A stretch of DNA of 64,000 bases from the NCBI RefSeq assembly GCF_003012745.1, contig NZ_PXYK01000006.1:186001-250000 (forward strand), written 5' to 3'. Each line of letters begins with the position of its first letter. The stretch's first letter is position 1. Positions 1 through 8,086 of the stretch are shown one piece after another. Position numbers and translations under genes: made by a program. The notes beneath the pieces are model-generated. The model did no database searches and was not told the origin of the DNA. It was given only the letters and a program-made list of their open reading frames with translations. The stretch is from Kumtagia ephedrae. Lineage in GTDB: Bacteria > Pseudomonadota > Alphaproteobacteria > Rhizobiales > Rhizobiaceae.

Positions 1-13
1 CGGGGAGAGACCG

Positions 14-1078
14 ATGGACACGATCGAGGCAGAGGGCATCACGCTTTCCTTCCGGCCGGAGGGCGGGGTCATCGACGGCCTCGTCATCGCCACGGAGACG
101 GGCGACCTGCGCCCGCTGCACCGAGCACCGTGGCTGGACGGCGGCGAGGTGCTGCCCGACCATGTGGCGCCGGTCGAGCGGCGGCTCGCCGGCGACTTCT
201 TCTGCGCACCGTTCGGCGATGCCGGGCCGGACGTGCCGATCCATGGCTGGCCGGCCAACGGCACCTGGGAGAGCGCCGGCACGGTCGCGCGGACGGGCGG
301 GACGGTGACGGCACGCTACCGCCTGCGCGAGACGGTCGAAGGCGCGCGGCTCACCAAGGAGATCGCGCTGCGCGACGGCCATCCGGTCGTCTACCAGACC
401 CATGTCTTCGAGGGCGGTGCCGGAAAGATCCCGGTGGCGCACCATGCCATGCTGCATGTTCCGGGCGGCGCACGGCTCAGCTTCTCGCCCAAATCGGCGG
501 GCAGGACCCCCTCCGGCGCGCCGGAGCCCGATCCGGCCCGCGGCCGCTCCATCCTCGCCTACCCGCAGCGCTTCGCGTCGCTTGCGGCGGTGCGGCGGGC
601 CGACGGCGGCGTCACCGATGCGCGCCTCTATCCGTTCGACGGTGGACACGAGGATCTGGTGGCGCTGTCGGAAATGCCCGGCACCGCGATCGGCTGGACG
701 GCGGCGCTGGCGGCGTCCGGCGGCTTCCTGTTCTTCGCCGTCAAGGATGCGCGGGCCCTGCCGCACACCGTGCTGTGGATGAGCAATGGCGGCCGCAGTT
801 ATTCCCCCTGGAACAGCCGGCACCGGGCGGTGATCGGCATGGAGGAAGCCGTCGTCGGCTTTCATCTCGCCGGCGGCGGCGATACCGACGGCCTGCCGAC
901 CGGGCTGACGCTCGGCGACGGCAAGACGACGGCGATCCGCTATGCCTTCGGCGCCATCGCCGCGCCGCAAGGCTGGACCGAGGTGGGCGACATCCAGATC
1001 GCCGCCGACACGATCACGCTGACCGACGTCGGCGGCGATGCACGCGTCCTGCCGTTCGACGGCGGGCACTTCAGGTGA
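14..1078 (+). CDS. Aldose 1-epimerase-like protein
   Basis: A 354-residue protein with the beta-sandwich style of the galactose mutarotase (aldose 1-epimerase) superfamily. It has an early F-x-P-E-G-G segment, a central His-His pair (AHHAMLHVP) and many short Gly/Asp-rich strands. Such proteins interconvert sugar anomers or bind related carbohydrates in the cytoplasm. The ATG follows GGGGAGAGA, a good ribosome-binding site. It ends 26 bases before the convergent GST gene. Its operon partners, if any, lie upstream of the window. It is not close to the DUF4432 epimerase-like protein at 59492-60679. The family call is from overall pattern, so the substrate is unknown. Confidence 0.6.
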   Translation: MDTIEAEGITLSFRPEGGVIDGLVIATETGDLRPLHRAPWLDGGEVLPDHVAPVERRLAGDFFCAPFGDAGPDVPIHGWPANGTWESAGTVARTGGTVTARYRLRETVEGARLTKEIALRDGHPVVYQTHVFEGGAGKIPVAHHAMLHVPGGARLSFSPKSAGRTPSGAPEPDPARGRSILAYPQRFASLAAVRRADGGVTDARLYPFDGGHEDLVALSEMPGTAIGWTAALAASGGFLFFAVKDARALPHTVLWMSNGGRSYSPWNSRHRAVIGMEEAVVGFHLAGGGDTDGLPTGLTLGDGKTTAIRYAFGAIAAPQGWTEVGDIQIAADTITLTDVGGDARVLPFDGGHFR

Positions 1079-1103
1079 TCGTTCCGGCGGCGCCCGGCCG
1101 GGC

Positions 1104-1814
1104 TCAGGCGTAGGCCGCGCCAAGCCGCTCCAGCGCCTCGTCGAGGCCGACATGGCCGCGGAAGCCGCCGGCGCCGCGCGCCTCCTCGCCACGCTCGATC
1201 GCATGGGCGAACCGCACCGCCGGATCGGCCTCCAGGCGCTCGAACAGGCGCTGCAGCCCCGGATAGTCCTTGCGGTCGATGACGTCGTGGTATTTCGTCC
1301 AGCGGGCGATGCCGGCGAAATAGGCGTCGGCCAGCGTGCGGCTCTCGCCCAGGAGCCAGTCGCTCGCGCCGAGCATCCGCTCCAGATCGGCGTGCACCTT
1401 GTGCAGGTTGGCGGCGCCGTAGGACCGCAGGGCCTTCTTCTCGCCGCCCTCCAGCTCGTGCTCGAGTGCGTACCAGAGCGGGCTGAAGCCGTTGAAGAGG
1501 CTGGTGTTCAGATAGGCGATCATCTGGTTGAGACGGTCGAAGCCGGGTGTGCCCTGCGCAAAGGCGAGGCCCTTGCCGACGCCGTGTGGGGCGAGATGGT
1601 TGAGGATCGCCATGCTTTCCGAGATCAGCCGGCCGTCGGCGGTCATCAGCGTCGGCGTCTCGCCGACCGGGTTGATGCGGCGGTAGCGCCCGCTCTGCAC
1701 CGTTTCGGGCATCTCGATGCGGCTGAGCCTGTAGGGAATGCCGAGCCATTCGAGCGCCACGATCGAGCCGAACGAGCAGCCCGAAGGGATGCCGTAGAAA
1801 AGGATGGGTTCCAT
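1104..1814 (-). CDS. Glutathione S-transferase family protein
   Basis: A 236-residue cytosolic protein with a GST layout. The N-terminal thioredoxin-like domain (about residues 1-80) carries PSGCSFGS at 11-18 near the active-site position, the cis-Pro strand (NPVGETPTL) and the glutathione-binding SES motif. An all-helical C-terminal domain follows. Members conjugate or reduce substrates with glutathione. It is transcribed divergently from the LysR gene at 1916, and the shared intergenic region holds an inverted-repeat operator, so the LysR protein is its likely regulator. Substrate not predictable. Confidence 0.85.
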   Translation of the reverse strand: MEPILFYGIPSGCSFGSIVALEWLGIPYRLSRIEMPETVQSGRYRRINPVGETPTLMTADGRLISESMAILNHLAPHGVGKGLAFAQGTPGFDRLNQMIAYLNTSLFNGFSPLWYALEHELEGGEKKALRSYGAANLHKVHADLERMLGASDWLLGESRTLADAYFAGIARWTKYHDVIDRKDYPGLQRLFERLEADPAVRFAHAIERGEEARGAGGFRGHVGLDEALERLGAAYA

Positions 1815-1853
1815 GTGCCGTCTCCTTGGTTGTCGATGACGGCAATATGGCTG

Positions 1854-1910
1854 TATGGACTTTGAACCTGTAGCGGGGCATTATGCGCTTCAAAGTCCAC
1901 ATATATGGAC
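1854..1910. promoter_or_regulatory. Inverted-repeat operator between GST and LysR genes
   Basis: TGGACTTTGAA (1856-1866) is repeated exactly in inverted orientation as TTCAAAGTCCA (1889-1899). A second palindrome, GTCCA-CATATA-TGGAC, overlaps it at 1895-1910. Two or three half sites carrying TGGAC fit the tandem recognition and activation sites used by LysR tetramers. The block sits between the divergent starts at 1814 and 1916, so one bound regulator could control both genes. Confidence 0.65.
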
Positions 1911-1915
1911 ATTGC

Positions 1916-2809
1916 ATGTACAACCTCAACGATCTGGTGATTTTCGTGCAGGCTGTCGAGACGGGCGGATTCGCGGCGGCGGGGCGGCGGCTCGGCCTGC
2001 CGAAGTCCACCGTCAGCAAGCGGGTGGCCGAGCTGGAAGCGGCGCTGGGCGCGCGGCTGATCCACCGCACCTCGCGCAGCTTCGCGCTCACCGAGCTCGG
2101 CCGCGATTTCCATGACCACGCACGCGCCGCGGTCATCGAGGCCGAGGCGGCCGAAAGCGTGGTGCGGCGGCGGCTGGCGGAGCCGAGCGGCGTGGTGAAG
2201 ATCACCACCTCGGTGCCGACGGCGCAATTCCAGCTTGCCGACCGCTTGCCGGCGCTGGCGCGCGCCTATCCGAAGCTCGAAGTGCAGCTTCACGTCACCG
2301 ACCGGTTCGTCGACCTCGTCCAGGAAGGTTTCGACATCGCAGTTCGCAGCCATTTCGGACCGCTGCCCGATTCCGGGCTGGTGCAGCGGCGGCTGGGTAC
2401 CGAACCGATCATCCTGGTGGCCGCGCCCGGCTATCTCGCAGGGAGAGGCGAGCCGAGACAGCCCGACGCTCTCGCGGAACACGACGGCCTGCTCGTCGGC
2501 CCCTCGGCAAGGCAATGGCGGCTGAGGCGGGCCGACGACGCCGTCGAGGTGACGCCGGTCCCGCGCTTCCTGGCCGATGAATCCGTGGTGCTGCTCGGCG
2601 CCGCTACTGCGGGGCTCGGCATCGCCTGCTTGCCGGAGACCATCGCCGCGCCGGCCATCGGGCGGGGCGAGCTCGTGCGGGTGCTGCCCGAATGGACCGC
2701 CGGCTCGGTCACCACGACGATCCTCACGCATCACCGCCGCGGGCAATTGCCATCGGTGCGGGCCGTCATCGATTTCCTGGCGGGGCGAGGTGAAGCGGAA
2801 GTGGGGTGA
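1916..2809 (+). CDS. LysR family transcriptional regulator
   Basis: A 297-residue LysR-type regulator. The N-terminal winged HTH (about residues 1-60) contains FVQAVETGGFAAAGRRLG and PKSTVSKRVAELE. The C-terminal part (about 90-295) is the two-lobed effector-binding domain. The start is taken at the ATG of MYNLNDLV. An upstream in-frame ATG at 1883 would make the gene overlap the inverted-repeat operator, and residues 1-11 from it do not look like the family. It is divergent from the GST gene, the usual arrangement of a LysR regulator and its target. Confidence 0.88.
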   Translation: MYNLNDLVIFVQAVETGGFAAAGRRLGLPKSTVSKRVAELEAALGARLIHRTSRSFALTELGRDFHDHARAAVIEAEAAESVVRRRLAEPSGVVKITTSVPTAQFQLADRLPALARAYPKLEVQLHVTDRFVDLVQEGFDIAVRSHFGPLPDSGLVQRRLGTEPIILVAAPGYLAGRGEPRQPDALAEHDGLLVGPSARQWRLRRADDAVEVTPVPRFLADESVVLLGAATAGLGIACLPETIAAPAIGRGELVRVLPEWTAGSVTTTILTHHRRGQLPSVRAVIDFLAGRGEAEVG

Positions 2810-2834
2810 CGCAGCGAATTTTGACCGCTGAAGC

Positions 2835-2985
2835 CCCCCTCTCCGTCTCGCCCTTCGGGCTCACCTCTCCCCCACTTCGTGGGGGCGAGGAACCCAGGCT
2901 GGAGAGGCGCCGGCATCGCGGCAGCGGTTCCTCGCCCCCACGAAGTGGGGGAGAGGTGAGCCCGAAGGGCGAGACGGAGAGGGGG
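2835..2985. repeat. Perfect 60-bp inverted repeat (element A)
   Basis: Bases 2835-2894 and 2926-2985 are exact reverse complements over 60 bp and are separated by a 31-bp loop. The arms contain GTCTCGCCCTTCGGGCTCAC and a CCCCCACTTCGTGGGGG sub-hairpin. The element lies between the convergent ends of the LysR gene and the dhaL gene. It could act as a bidirectional terminator or be a dispersed palindromic element. A diverged copy of its loop region is at 51194-51241. Confidence 0.85.
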
Positions 2986-3039
2986 TATTTGGCAACAGCC
3001 CCAAAGGTCAAGACCGTGGGCAACCAGAGCGTTGCGAAC

Positions 3040-3690
3040 TCATCCCTCGCAAAAGGCATCCCGCATGGCGCCGAGGATGCAGACTGCCGAGGCGGCGCCC
3101 GGATCCATGTGGCCCAGCGAGCGCGGGCCGACGCGGGCGGCGCGGCCGCGCGTTGCCACCATGGTGCGCGTCGCGTCCGCCCCGGCCTGCGCCGTCTGGA
3201 GTATTTTCGCCCATGCCGCGGCTTCCGGGTCGCCGCGTGCCGCGGCGTCCGCCGCCGCCTCGGCCGCCGGAATCCAGACGTCGAGCATGGTCTTGTCGCC
3301 GCGCTCGCCCTTGCCGCGGTCGCGGATGCCAGATGCGATCGCGCCGAGCATCGCCGCCTGGCCGGCCAGTCCCAGCGTCTCCTCCTCGCGGTCCGCAAGA
3401 GCCTGCGCGGCCCGCTTGAAGGCCGTGGCATAGAGGGGGCCGGTGGAAGCGCCCACGGCGTTCAGGAAGGCGGTGGCGGCAACCGACAGCACGTCGGCCG
3501 GCATGGTCCGGTCGAGATCGAGCCTGGCGAGCGCGCCGTTCACGGCGAGGAAGCCGATAGACATGGTGATGCCATGATCGGCATCGCCGATCGCCCCGTC
3601 CAGTTCGGACAGGCGATCCTTCTCGCGCTCGATAACGGCCGAGATCAGGTGAAACATCCTGATCAGGCGGCGCGCCCCGTTGCCCGGCAT
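3040..3690 (-). CDS. dhaL: Dihydroxyacetone kinase subunit DhaL (copy 1)
   Basis: A 216-residue all-helical nucleotide-binding subunit of a dihydroxyacetone-type kinase. The Mg-ADP ligand motif LDGAIGDADHG supplies Asp31, Asp36 and Asp38, and LNAVGASTGPLYATAF is the phosphate-loop region. It works with DhaK, which holds the triose or ketose on a histidine. The ATG at 3690 has a GGAGG ribosome site 6 bases upstream. A TTG 39 bases further up is also in frame but less convincing. It follows the SorC-DhaK fusion gene by about 54 bases and is probably co-transcribed with it. Confidence 0.85.
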   Translation of the reverse strand: MPGNGARRLIRMFHLISAVIEREKDRLSELDGAIGDADHGITMSIGFLAVNGALARLDLDRTMPADVLSVAATAFLNAVGASTGPLYATAFKRAAQALADREEETLGLAGQAAMLGAIASGIRDRGKGERGDKTMLDVWIPAAEAAADAAARGDPEAAAWAKILQTAQAGADATRTMVATRGRAARVGPRSLGHMDPGAASAVCILGAMRDAFCEG

Positions 3691-3744
3691 ATTGGCCTCC
3701 ACTTCTCCTCCTCCAGCGGACGCATTCAAACGCGTCTTCCCATG

Positions 3745-5811
3745 CTAACCGACGCGGAGGAAAGCAGTCTCACACGGATGGTTCAACAGCGAGTCCAATT
3801 CGTCGTCCAGATGCAGGATGGTGATCGACGCCCCGGTCATGTCCAGAGACGTGCAATACGGCCCGACCCAGTTGGCCGCGATGTCGATCCCCTTGGCGGA
3901 CAGCCGCTGCTCGACGCGCCGGTAGAGGATGTAGAGCTCCATCAGCGGCGTGGCGGTGAAGGAATTGACCAGCACGGCGACGCGGTCGCCGCGGCCGGCG
4001 GTCATCTCGGCGAAGATCCGGTCCATCATCGCGTCGGTGATCTCGTCGGCGGTCTTCATCCGCTCGCGCGCCACGCCCGGCTCGCCGTGGATGCCCATGC
4101 CGATCTCCATCTCGTCGGCGCCGATCTCGAAACTCGGGCGCCTGGTCTGCGGCAGCGAACCGGGTTCGAGCGCGACGCCGACGGTGTAGGTGCGGGCATT
4201 AGCCCTGCGCGTCACCGCCTCGCAGGCCTCGAGGCTCCAACCGAGATCGCAGGCGGCACCGGCGATCTTGAAGACGAACACATTGCCGGCCACCCCGCGC
4301 CGCCCGTCGCGGTCCTCCACCGGCGAGGACGCGATGTCGTCGGTGGTGAGCACGGTACGGACCTCGATGCCCTCCTCCTCCGCCATCTCGGCCGCCATCT
4401 CGAAATTCATGACGTCGCCGGCATAGTTGCCGTAGACGAACAGCACGCCGCGGCCGCGCGACGCGGCCCTGGCGCATTGCAGGATCGGATCGGGCGGCGG
4501 CGAGGAGAAGACGTTGCCGACGGCGACGGCATCGGCCATGCCCCTGCCGACATAGCCGAGGAAGCACGGCTCGTGGCCGGAGCCGCCGCCGACGACCAGC
4601 CCGACCTTGCCGGGGCGCGGGCCGTCGCGGGCGACCAGCGCCCGGTGCGAGCCGCCGATCGGCGCGATGTGCTTGCGGTGCGCTGCCACCGCTCCCGCCA
4701 GCATCTCCTCGATGACATCCTGCGGGTCGTTGATGAATTTCTTGACGTGGCTGCGATAGGTGTTGGGCAGCGTCTCCGCCTTCGGCCGCTGCACCAGCTT
4801 GTCGTCGATGCCGGCCATGCCGTCGGCCTTGAGGATGCCGCGCGCCGTCGCCGCGTCGGTCACCAGGATGCTGACATAGCCGCCGCGCAGCGCGGCGAGG
4901 ATGGCCGGCACCTTGTCGAAGCCGCCGGCGACCGCGATGCGCATCGGGATCGCCTTCAGCGCATCGAGCGAGATGCCGATGGTGCGCTGCTCGAGCGGCC
5001 CGGCGACCGGCTGGCCGCGCTCGTCGATGAAACGGCCGGCGATCACCCCGACGGCGTTCTTCGCCAGATAATCCTGCAGCGACACGCTCTCGAGCAGGCC
5101 GCTCATATGGATGGTCGAATTGGGCCGCAGCGACGAGATGCCGAAGACGACCCTGTTGGCTTCGGCAAGCGTGGCGAACTGCTCCTCCAGCAGCGGCTCG
5201 GCGAGCAGCAGCCTGGCGATCTCGGGCGAGCTCACCAGCATCGGCGCCATGATGCTGACGCAGCGGCCGCCGACCGCGTCGGCGAAGGCGGCGGCGCAGA
5301 GATCTGGCGTGTAGTCGGTCCTGCCGGCAGTCCCGCCCGTCGCCTGGACGACGGTGACGTCATGCAGGCCGGCGACCTTGGTGTTGCGGCCGACCGCGAG
5401 CACCGTGCGGCCCCACACCACGGCCAGCGTGTCGCCCGACTTGAGCAGCTTCCGCATGGCCTGGCCGCCAGCGATGCCGAGCCGGTCGATCAGCGAACGC
5501 GAACTGCCGTCGCTGGGCACCACCAGGCAGTCGCGCAGGCCGAAATGCCGCTTCAGCTCCTGCGCGAGCGTCAGTGAGGCCAGACGGGCGGGGTCGAGCG
5601 TGATGTTGACGATGCCGCGCTCGCGGGCGTCGGCCAGGTAGGCGTTCACCGTGGCGCGCGAGATGCCCATGGCCTCGGCGATGTCGCCCTGGGTCATGCG
5701 CTCTTCGTAATAGAGCCAGCAGGCCCAGACCAGGGGATCGTCGCCGTAGCGCAGCGGTATGGGGACGGGAGCTTCCGCCGTCCCGGCGCGCGCCGCCTGC
5801 TTTCCCCTCAT
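3745..5811 (-). CDS. dhaK: SorC-type regulator fused to dihydroxyacetone kinase subunit DhaK
   Basis: A 688-residue two-domain protein. Residues about 25-345 are a SorC/DeoR-like regulator: an HTH (MTQGDIAEAMGISRATVNAY, about 39-58) followed by a sugar-phosphate-binding domain with GDTLAVVWGRT. Residues about 357-688 are a full DhaK, with GGGSGHEP in the nucleotide and substrate region and the GIHGEPG motif whose His575 should bind the substrate carbonyl as a hemiaminal. The ATG at 5811 is preceded by GAGGGGAG; an in-frame TTG 54 bases upstream is the alternative. The frame runs through the junction without a stop, so the fusion is genuine in this sequence. It could couple operon control to substrate or phosphorylation state. 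Confidence 0.88.
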   Translation of the reverse strand: MRGKQAARAGTAEAPVPIPLRYGDDPLVWACWLYYEERMTQGDIAEAMGISRATVNAYLADARERGIVNITLDPARLASLTLAQELKRHFGLRDCLVVPSDGSSRSLIDRLGIAGGQAMRKLLKSGDTLAVVWGRTVLAVGRNTKVAGLHDVTVVQATGGTAGRTDYTPDLCAAAFADAVGGRCVSIMAPMLVSSPEIARLLLAEPLLEEQFATLAEANRVVFGISSLRPNSTIHMSGLLESVSLQDYLAKNAVGVIAGRFIDERGQPVAGPLEQRTIGISLDALKAIPMRIAVAGGFDKVPAILAALRGGYVSILVTDAATARGILKADGMAGIDDKLVQRPKAETLPNTYRSHVKKFINDPQDVIEEMLAGAVAAHRKHIAPIGGSHRALVARDGPRPGKVGLVVGGGSGHEPCFLGYVGRGMADAVAVGNVFSSPPPDPILQCARAASRGRGVLFVYGNYAGDVMNFEMAAEMAEEEGIEVRTVLTTDDIASSPVEDRDGRRGVAGNVFVFKIAGAACDLGWSLEACEAVTRRANARTYTVGVALEPGSLPQTRRPSFEIGADEMEIGMGIHGEPGVARERMKTADEITDAMMDRIFAEMTAGRGDRVAVLVNSFTATPLMELYILYRRVEQRLSAKGIDIAANWVGPYCTSLDMTGASITILHLDDELDSLLNHPCETAFLRVG

Positions 5812-6385
5812 CGCCACTCCCCTCGCCCGGCACGGGAGCCGCCGGGCAGTCGCTTTTGCGCGCAAGCATGCGCCCGGCGCGCGGGGCGATCAACAGGGGT
5901 GGGGCGGAGCTCTGAACCTGGGCCGAAGCTCGGTTCGTCGACCCCCTCACTGCCTCCCCCTCGCCAAGCTCGGGATCGGCACCTCTCCACCGTTGGACGG
6001 GAACGACCGCATGTGAGTATACCCCCACCCCTAACCCCTCCCCACAAGGGGGAGGGGGACTGGCTGGCATCACCGCAAGGCCTCAATCGTCGACGGTTTC
6101 GCGCGGCATGGCGGCCGCAAAGTCCCCCTCCCCCTTGTGGGGAGGGGTTAGGGGTGGGGGTGCGAGGCGGCGAAGGTTCTCGCCGATTGCCGTATGCGAT
6201 CGCCCTACCCGTCGATCGACGAAGAGATGTCGAAGGCGCAGTCAGAGGCGGAGTCGATGGCGAGTTCCGGCATGCGCATGGCCGCCGCCGGCCGATCGCA
6301 CCGCGTCGGCAAAGACAGGCTGCCGTGGCATCGCTCCCGAGCATTCCGACCGTCCGCAAAAACCGTCCCGGTCGCGCGACGGGGC
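5812..6385. other. Intergenic region between the two DhaK/DhaL units
   Basis: No convincing gene. It holds the leader of the fusion gene and one palindromic element (6021-6161). A degenerate outer inverted repeat flanks the element: GATTGCCGTATGCGATCGCC near 6184-6203 matches flanks of other copies. The promoter of the SorC-DhaK gene probably lies here, but I cannot place -35 and -10 boxes. Confidence 0.5.
6021..6161. repeat. Palindromic element B, copy 1 (141 bp)
   Basis: Starts ACCCCCACCCCTAACCCCTC and ends with the inverted copy GAGGGGTTAGGGGTGGGGGT. The two roughly 38-bp arms flank an asymmetric core containing GGCATGGCGGCCGCAAAG. Other copies are at 30403, 47363, 55211 and 60700. The core here has the same orientation as copies 2 and 4. 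The element separates the dhaL-dhaK operon from the regulator-DhaK unit. Confidence 0.85.
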
Positions 6386-7027
6386 CTAGCCGGCGAGGCT
6401 TTCCGCCATCACCGCGACGACGATCGCCGCCGACGCCGCCCCTGGGTCGACATGGCCGAGCGAGCGCTCGCCGAGGCGCGAGGAGCGGCCCTTGCTGGCT
6501 ACCATGCCGGCGGTCGCGGCGGCGCCTTCCTCCGCGGCCTTGCGCGCGGCGGCGAACACCTCGGCCGCCGGCTTGCCGGCCTCGCGGCCGGCGGCGGCCG
6601 CGACGGCGGCCGGCTGCCAGGCATCGATCATGGTCTTGTCTCCGGGCTCGGCCTTGCCGCGATCCTGGATGCCGCGCGCCATCGCCTCGATGATCGCCGG
6701 CGCCTCGTCGGCGGCGATCGCGTCCTTGCCCTTGAAGGCGGCGCCGGCGCGCATGAAGGCCGTGGCATAGAGCGGCCCGGAGGACGCGCCGACCGCGTTC
6801 AGGAAGGATTTCGCCGCCGTGTTGAAGACGTCGGTCGGAGAGATGGCGGCAGGGTCGAGCGCGTCCAGCGCCCTGGCGACGGCGCCGAACCCCTGGGCCA
6901 TGGCGATGCCGTGGTCGGCATCGCCGATATGGCCGTCGAGCTCGCAGAGAAAGCCCTTCTCCGCTTCGATGCGCTCCGACAGCGCCCGGAACATTTTTAT
7001 CAGATCCGCCGATGTGAGTGCCGACAT
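6386..7027 (-). CDS. dhaL: Dihydroxyacetone kinase subunit DhaL (copy 2)
   Basis: A 213-residue DhaL with LDGHIGDADHG giving Asp31, Asp36 and Asp38 for Mg-nucleotide binding, and LNAVGASSGPLYATAFMRAG. It is clearly related to the DhaL at 3040 but diverged. It lies 12 bases after the stand-alone dhaK and is the last gene of the long transport operon before the palindromic element. No EIIA-like DhaM is encoded in the window, so ADP on this subunit is probably exchanged for ATP rather than rephosphorylated by PTS. Confidence 0.88.
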   Translation of the reverse strand: MSALTSADLIKMFRALSERIEAEKGFLCELDGHIGDADHGIAMAQGFGAVARALDALDPAAISPTDVFNTAAKSFLNAVGASSGPLYATAFMRAGAAFKGKDAIAADEAPAIIEAMARGIQDRGKAEPGDKTMIDAWQPAAVAAAAGREAGKPAAEVFAAARKAAEEGAAATAGMVASKGRSSRLGERSLGHVDPGAASAAIVVAVMAESLAG

Positions 7028-7039
7028 GGGGATAGCCTT

Positions 7040-8047
7040 CTACTTGACCTGGAACATCGCGCAGTCGCAGGGATGGTCGAGCATCCGCTGCAACTCGTCG
7101 TCGAGATGGATCAGCGTGATCGAGGCACCCGCCATTTCGAGCGAGGAGCAATAGGTGCCGACGAAGGTGCGGTGGGTCTCGATGCGGGCGTCGGCGAGGC
7201 GGCGGTGGACGCGGCGGTTCATGATGTAGAGCTCCATCAGCGGCGTCGAGCCCAGCGAGTTCACCAGCACCGCCACCTTCGAGCCCTTGGGCGCATCCAT
7301 CTCGGCCAGCAGCTGGTCCATGATGCGGTCGACGATTTGATCCGCGCTCTGCAGCGGCTCGCGGGCGATGCCGGGCTCGCCATGGATGCCCATGCCGACC
7401 TCCATCTCGTCCGGTCCCATCTCGAAGTTCCACTTGCGGGTCTGCGGCAGCGAGCAGGCGCCGAGCGCCACGCCGATGGTGAAGGTGCGGTCGTTGGCCT
7501 TGCGGGCGATGCGCTCGCATTCGTCGAGCGACAGCATCATGTCGCAGGCCGCCCCAGCCGCCTTGAAGACGAAGAAATTGCCGGCGACGCCGCGCCGCTT
7601 GTGCCGCTCGGCGGGCGGCGCCGAGGCGATGTCGTCGGTGGTCAGCACGGTGCGGACCTCGATGCCGTCCATGCCGATCATCTCGGCGGCCATGTCGAAG
7701 TTCATCACGTCGCCGGCATAGTTGCCGTACATGTAGAGCACGCCGGCGCCGCCGTCGGCAGCCTTGGTGCATTCCATGATCGGATCGGGCGGCGGCGAGG
7801 CGAAGACGTTGCCGATGGCGGCCGCGTCGGCCAGGCCCTTGCCGACGAAGCCGACGAAGCTCGGCTCGTGGCCGGAGCCGCCGCCGATCACCAGCCCGAC
7901 CTTGCCGGGGCGCGGGCCATTCTTCGCGACGAGGGCGCGAAGGTTGCCGCCGACCGGCCGCAGCGTGTCGGAATGGGCGGCGAGGATGCCCTCGACCATC
8001 TCGTCGACTGCGTCGTCACCATTGTTGATGATCTTCTTGGTCTGCAT
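7040..8047 (-). CDS. dhaK: Dihydroxyacetone kinase subunit DhaK (stand-alone)
   Basis: A 335-residue DhaK, the usual length. GGGSGHEP lies at 55-62 and GIHGEPG contains His222, the residue that binds the substrate covalently. It carries the ketose to be phosphorylated by DhaL, which follows 12 bases downstream. Its sequence matches the DhaK half of the fusion protein along the whole length, so the two arose by duplication. In related two-gene kinases of other bacteria the substrates include erythrulose as well as dihydroxyacetone, so the substrate here is open. Confidence 0.9.
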   Translation of the reverse strand: MQTKKIINNGDDAVDEMVEGILAAHSDTLRPVGGNLRALVAKNGPRPGKVGLVIGGGSGHEPSFVGFVGKGLADAAAIGNVFASPPPDPIMECTKAADGGAGVLYMYGNYAGDVMNFDMAAEMIGMDGIEVRTVLTTDDIASAPPAERHKRRGVAGNFFVFKAAGAACDMMLSLDECERIARKANDRTFTIGVALGACSLPQTRKWNFEMGPDEMEVGMGIHGEPGIAREPLQSADQIVDRIMDQLLAEMDAPKGSKVAVLVNSLGSTPLMELYIMNRRVHRRLADARIETHRTFVGTYCSSLEMAGASITLIHLDDELQRMLDHPCDCAMFQVK

Positions 8048-8086
8048 CAGAACCCGTCCTCCTGCCTTCGCCGCAATGCCGAACCG

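Noticed and set aside
2806-5577. Long plus-strand open frame of 923 codons
   Set aside because: It lies antisense to dhaL and the SorC-DhaK fusion, is very His/Arg/Gly-rich and has no domain character. It is a shadow of GC-rich codon use.
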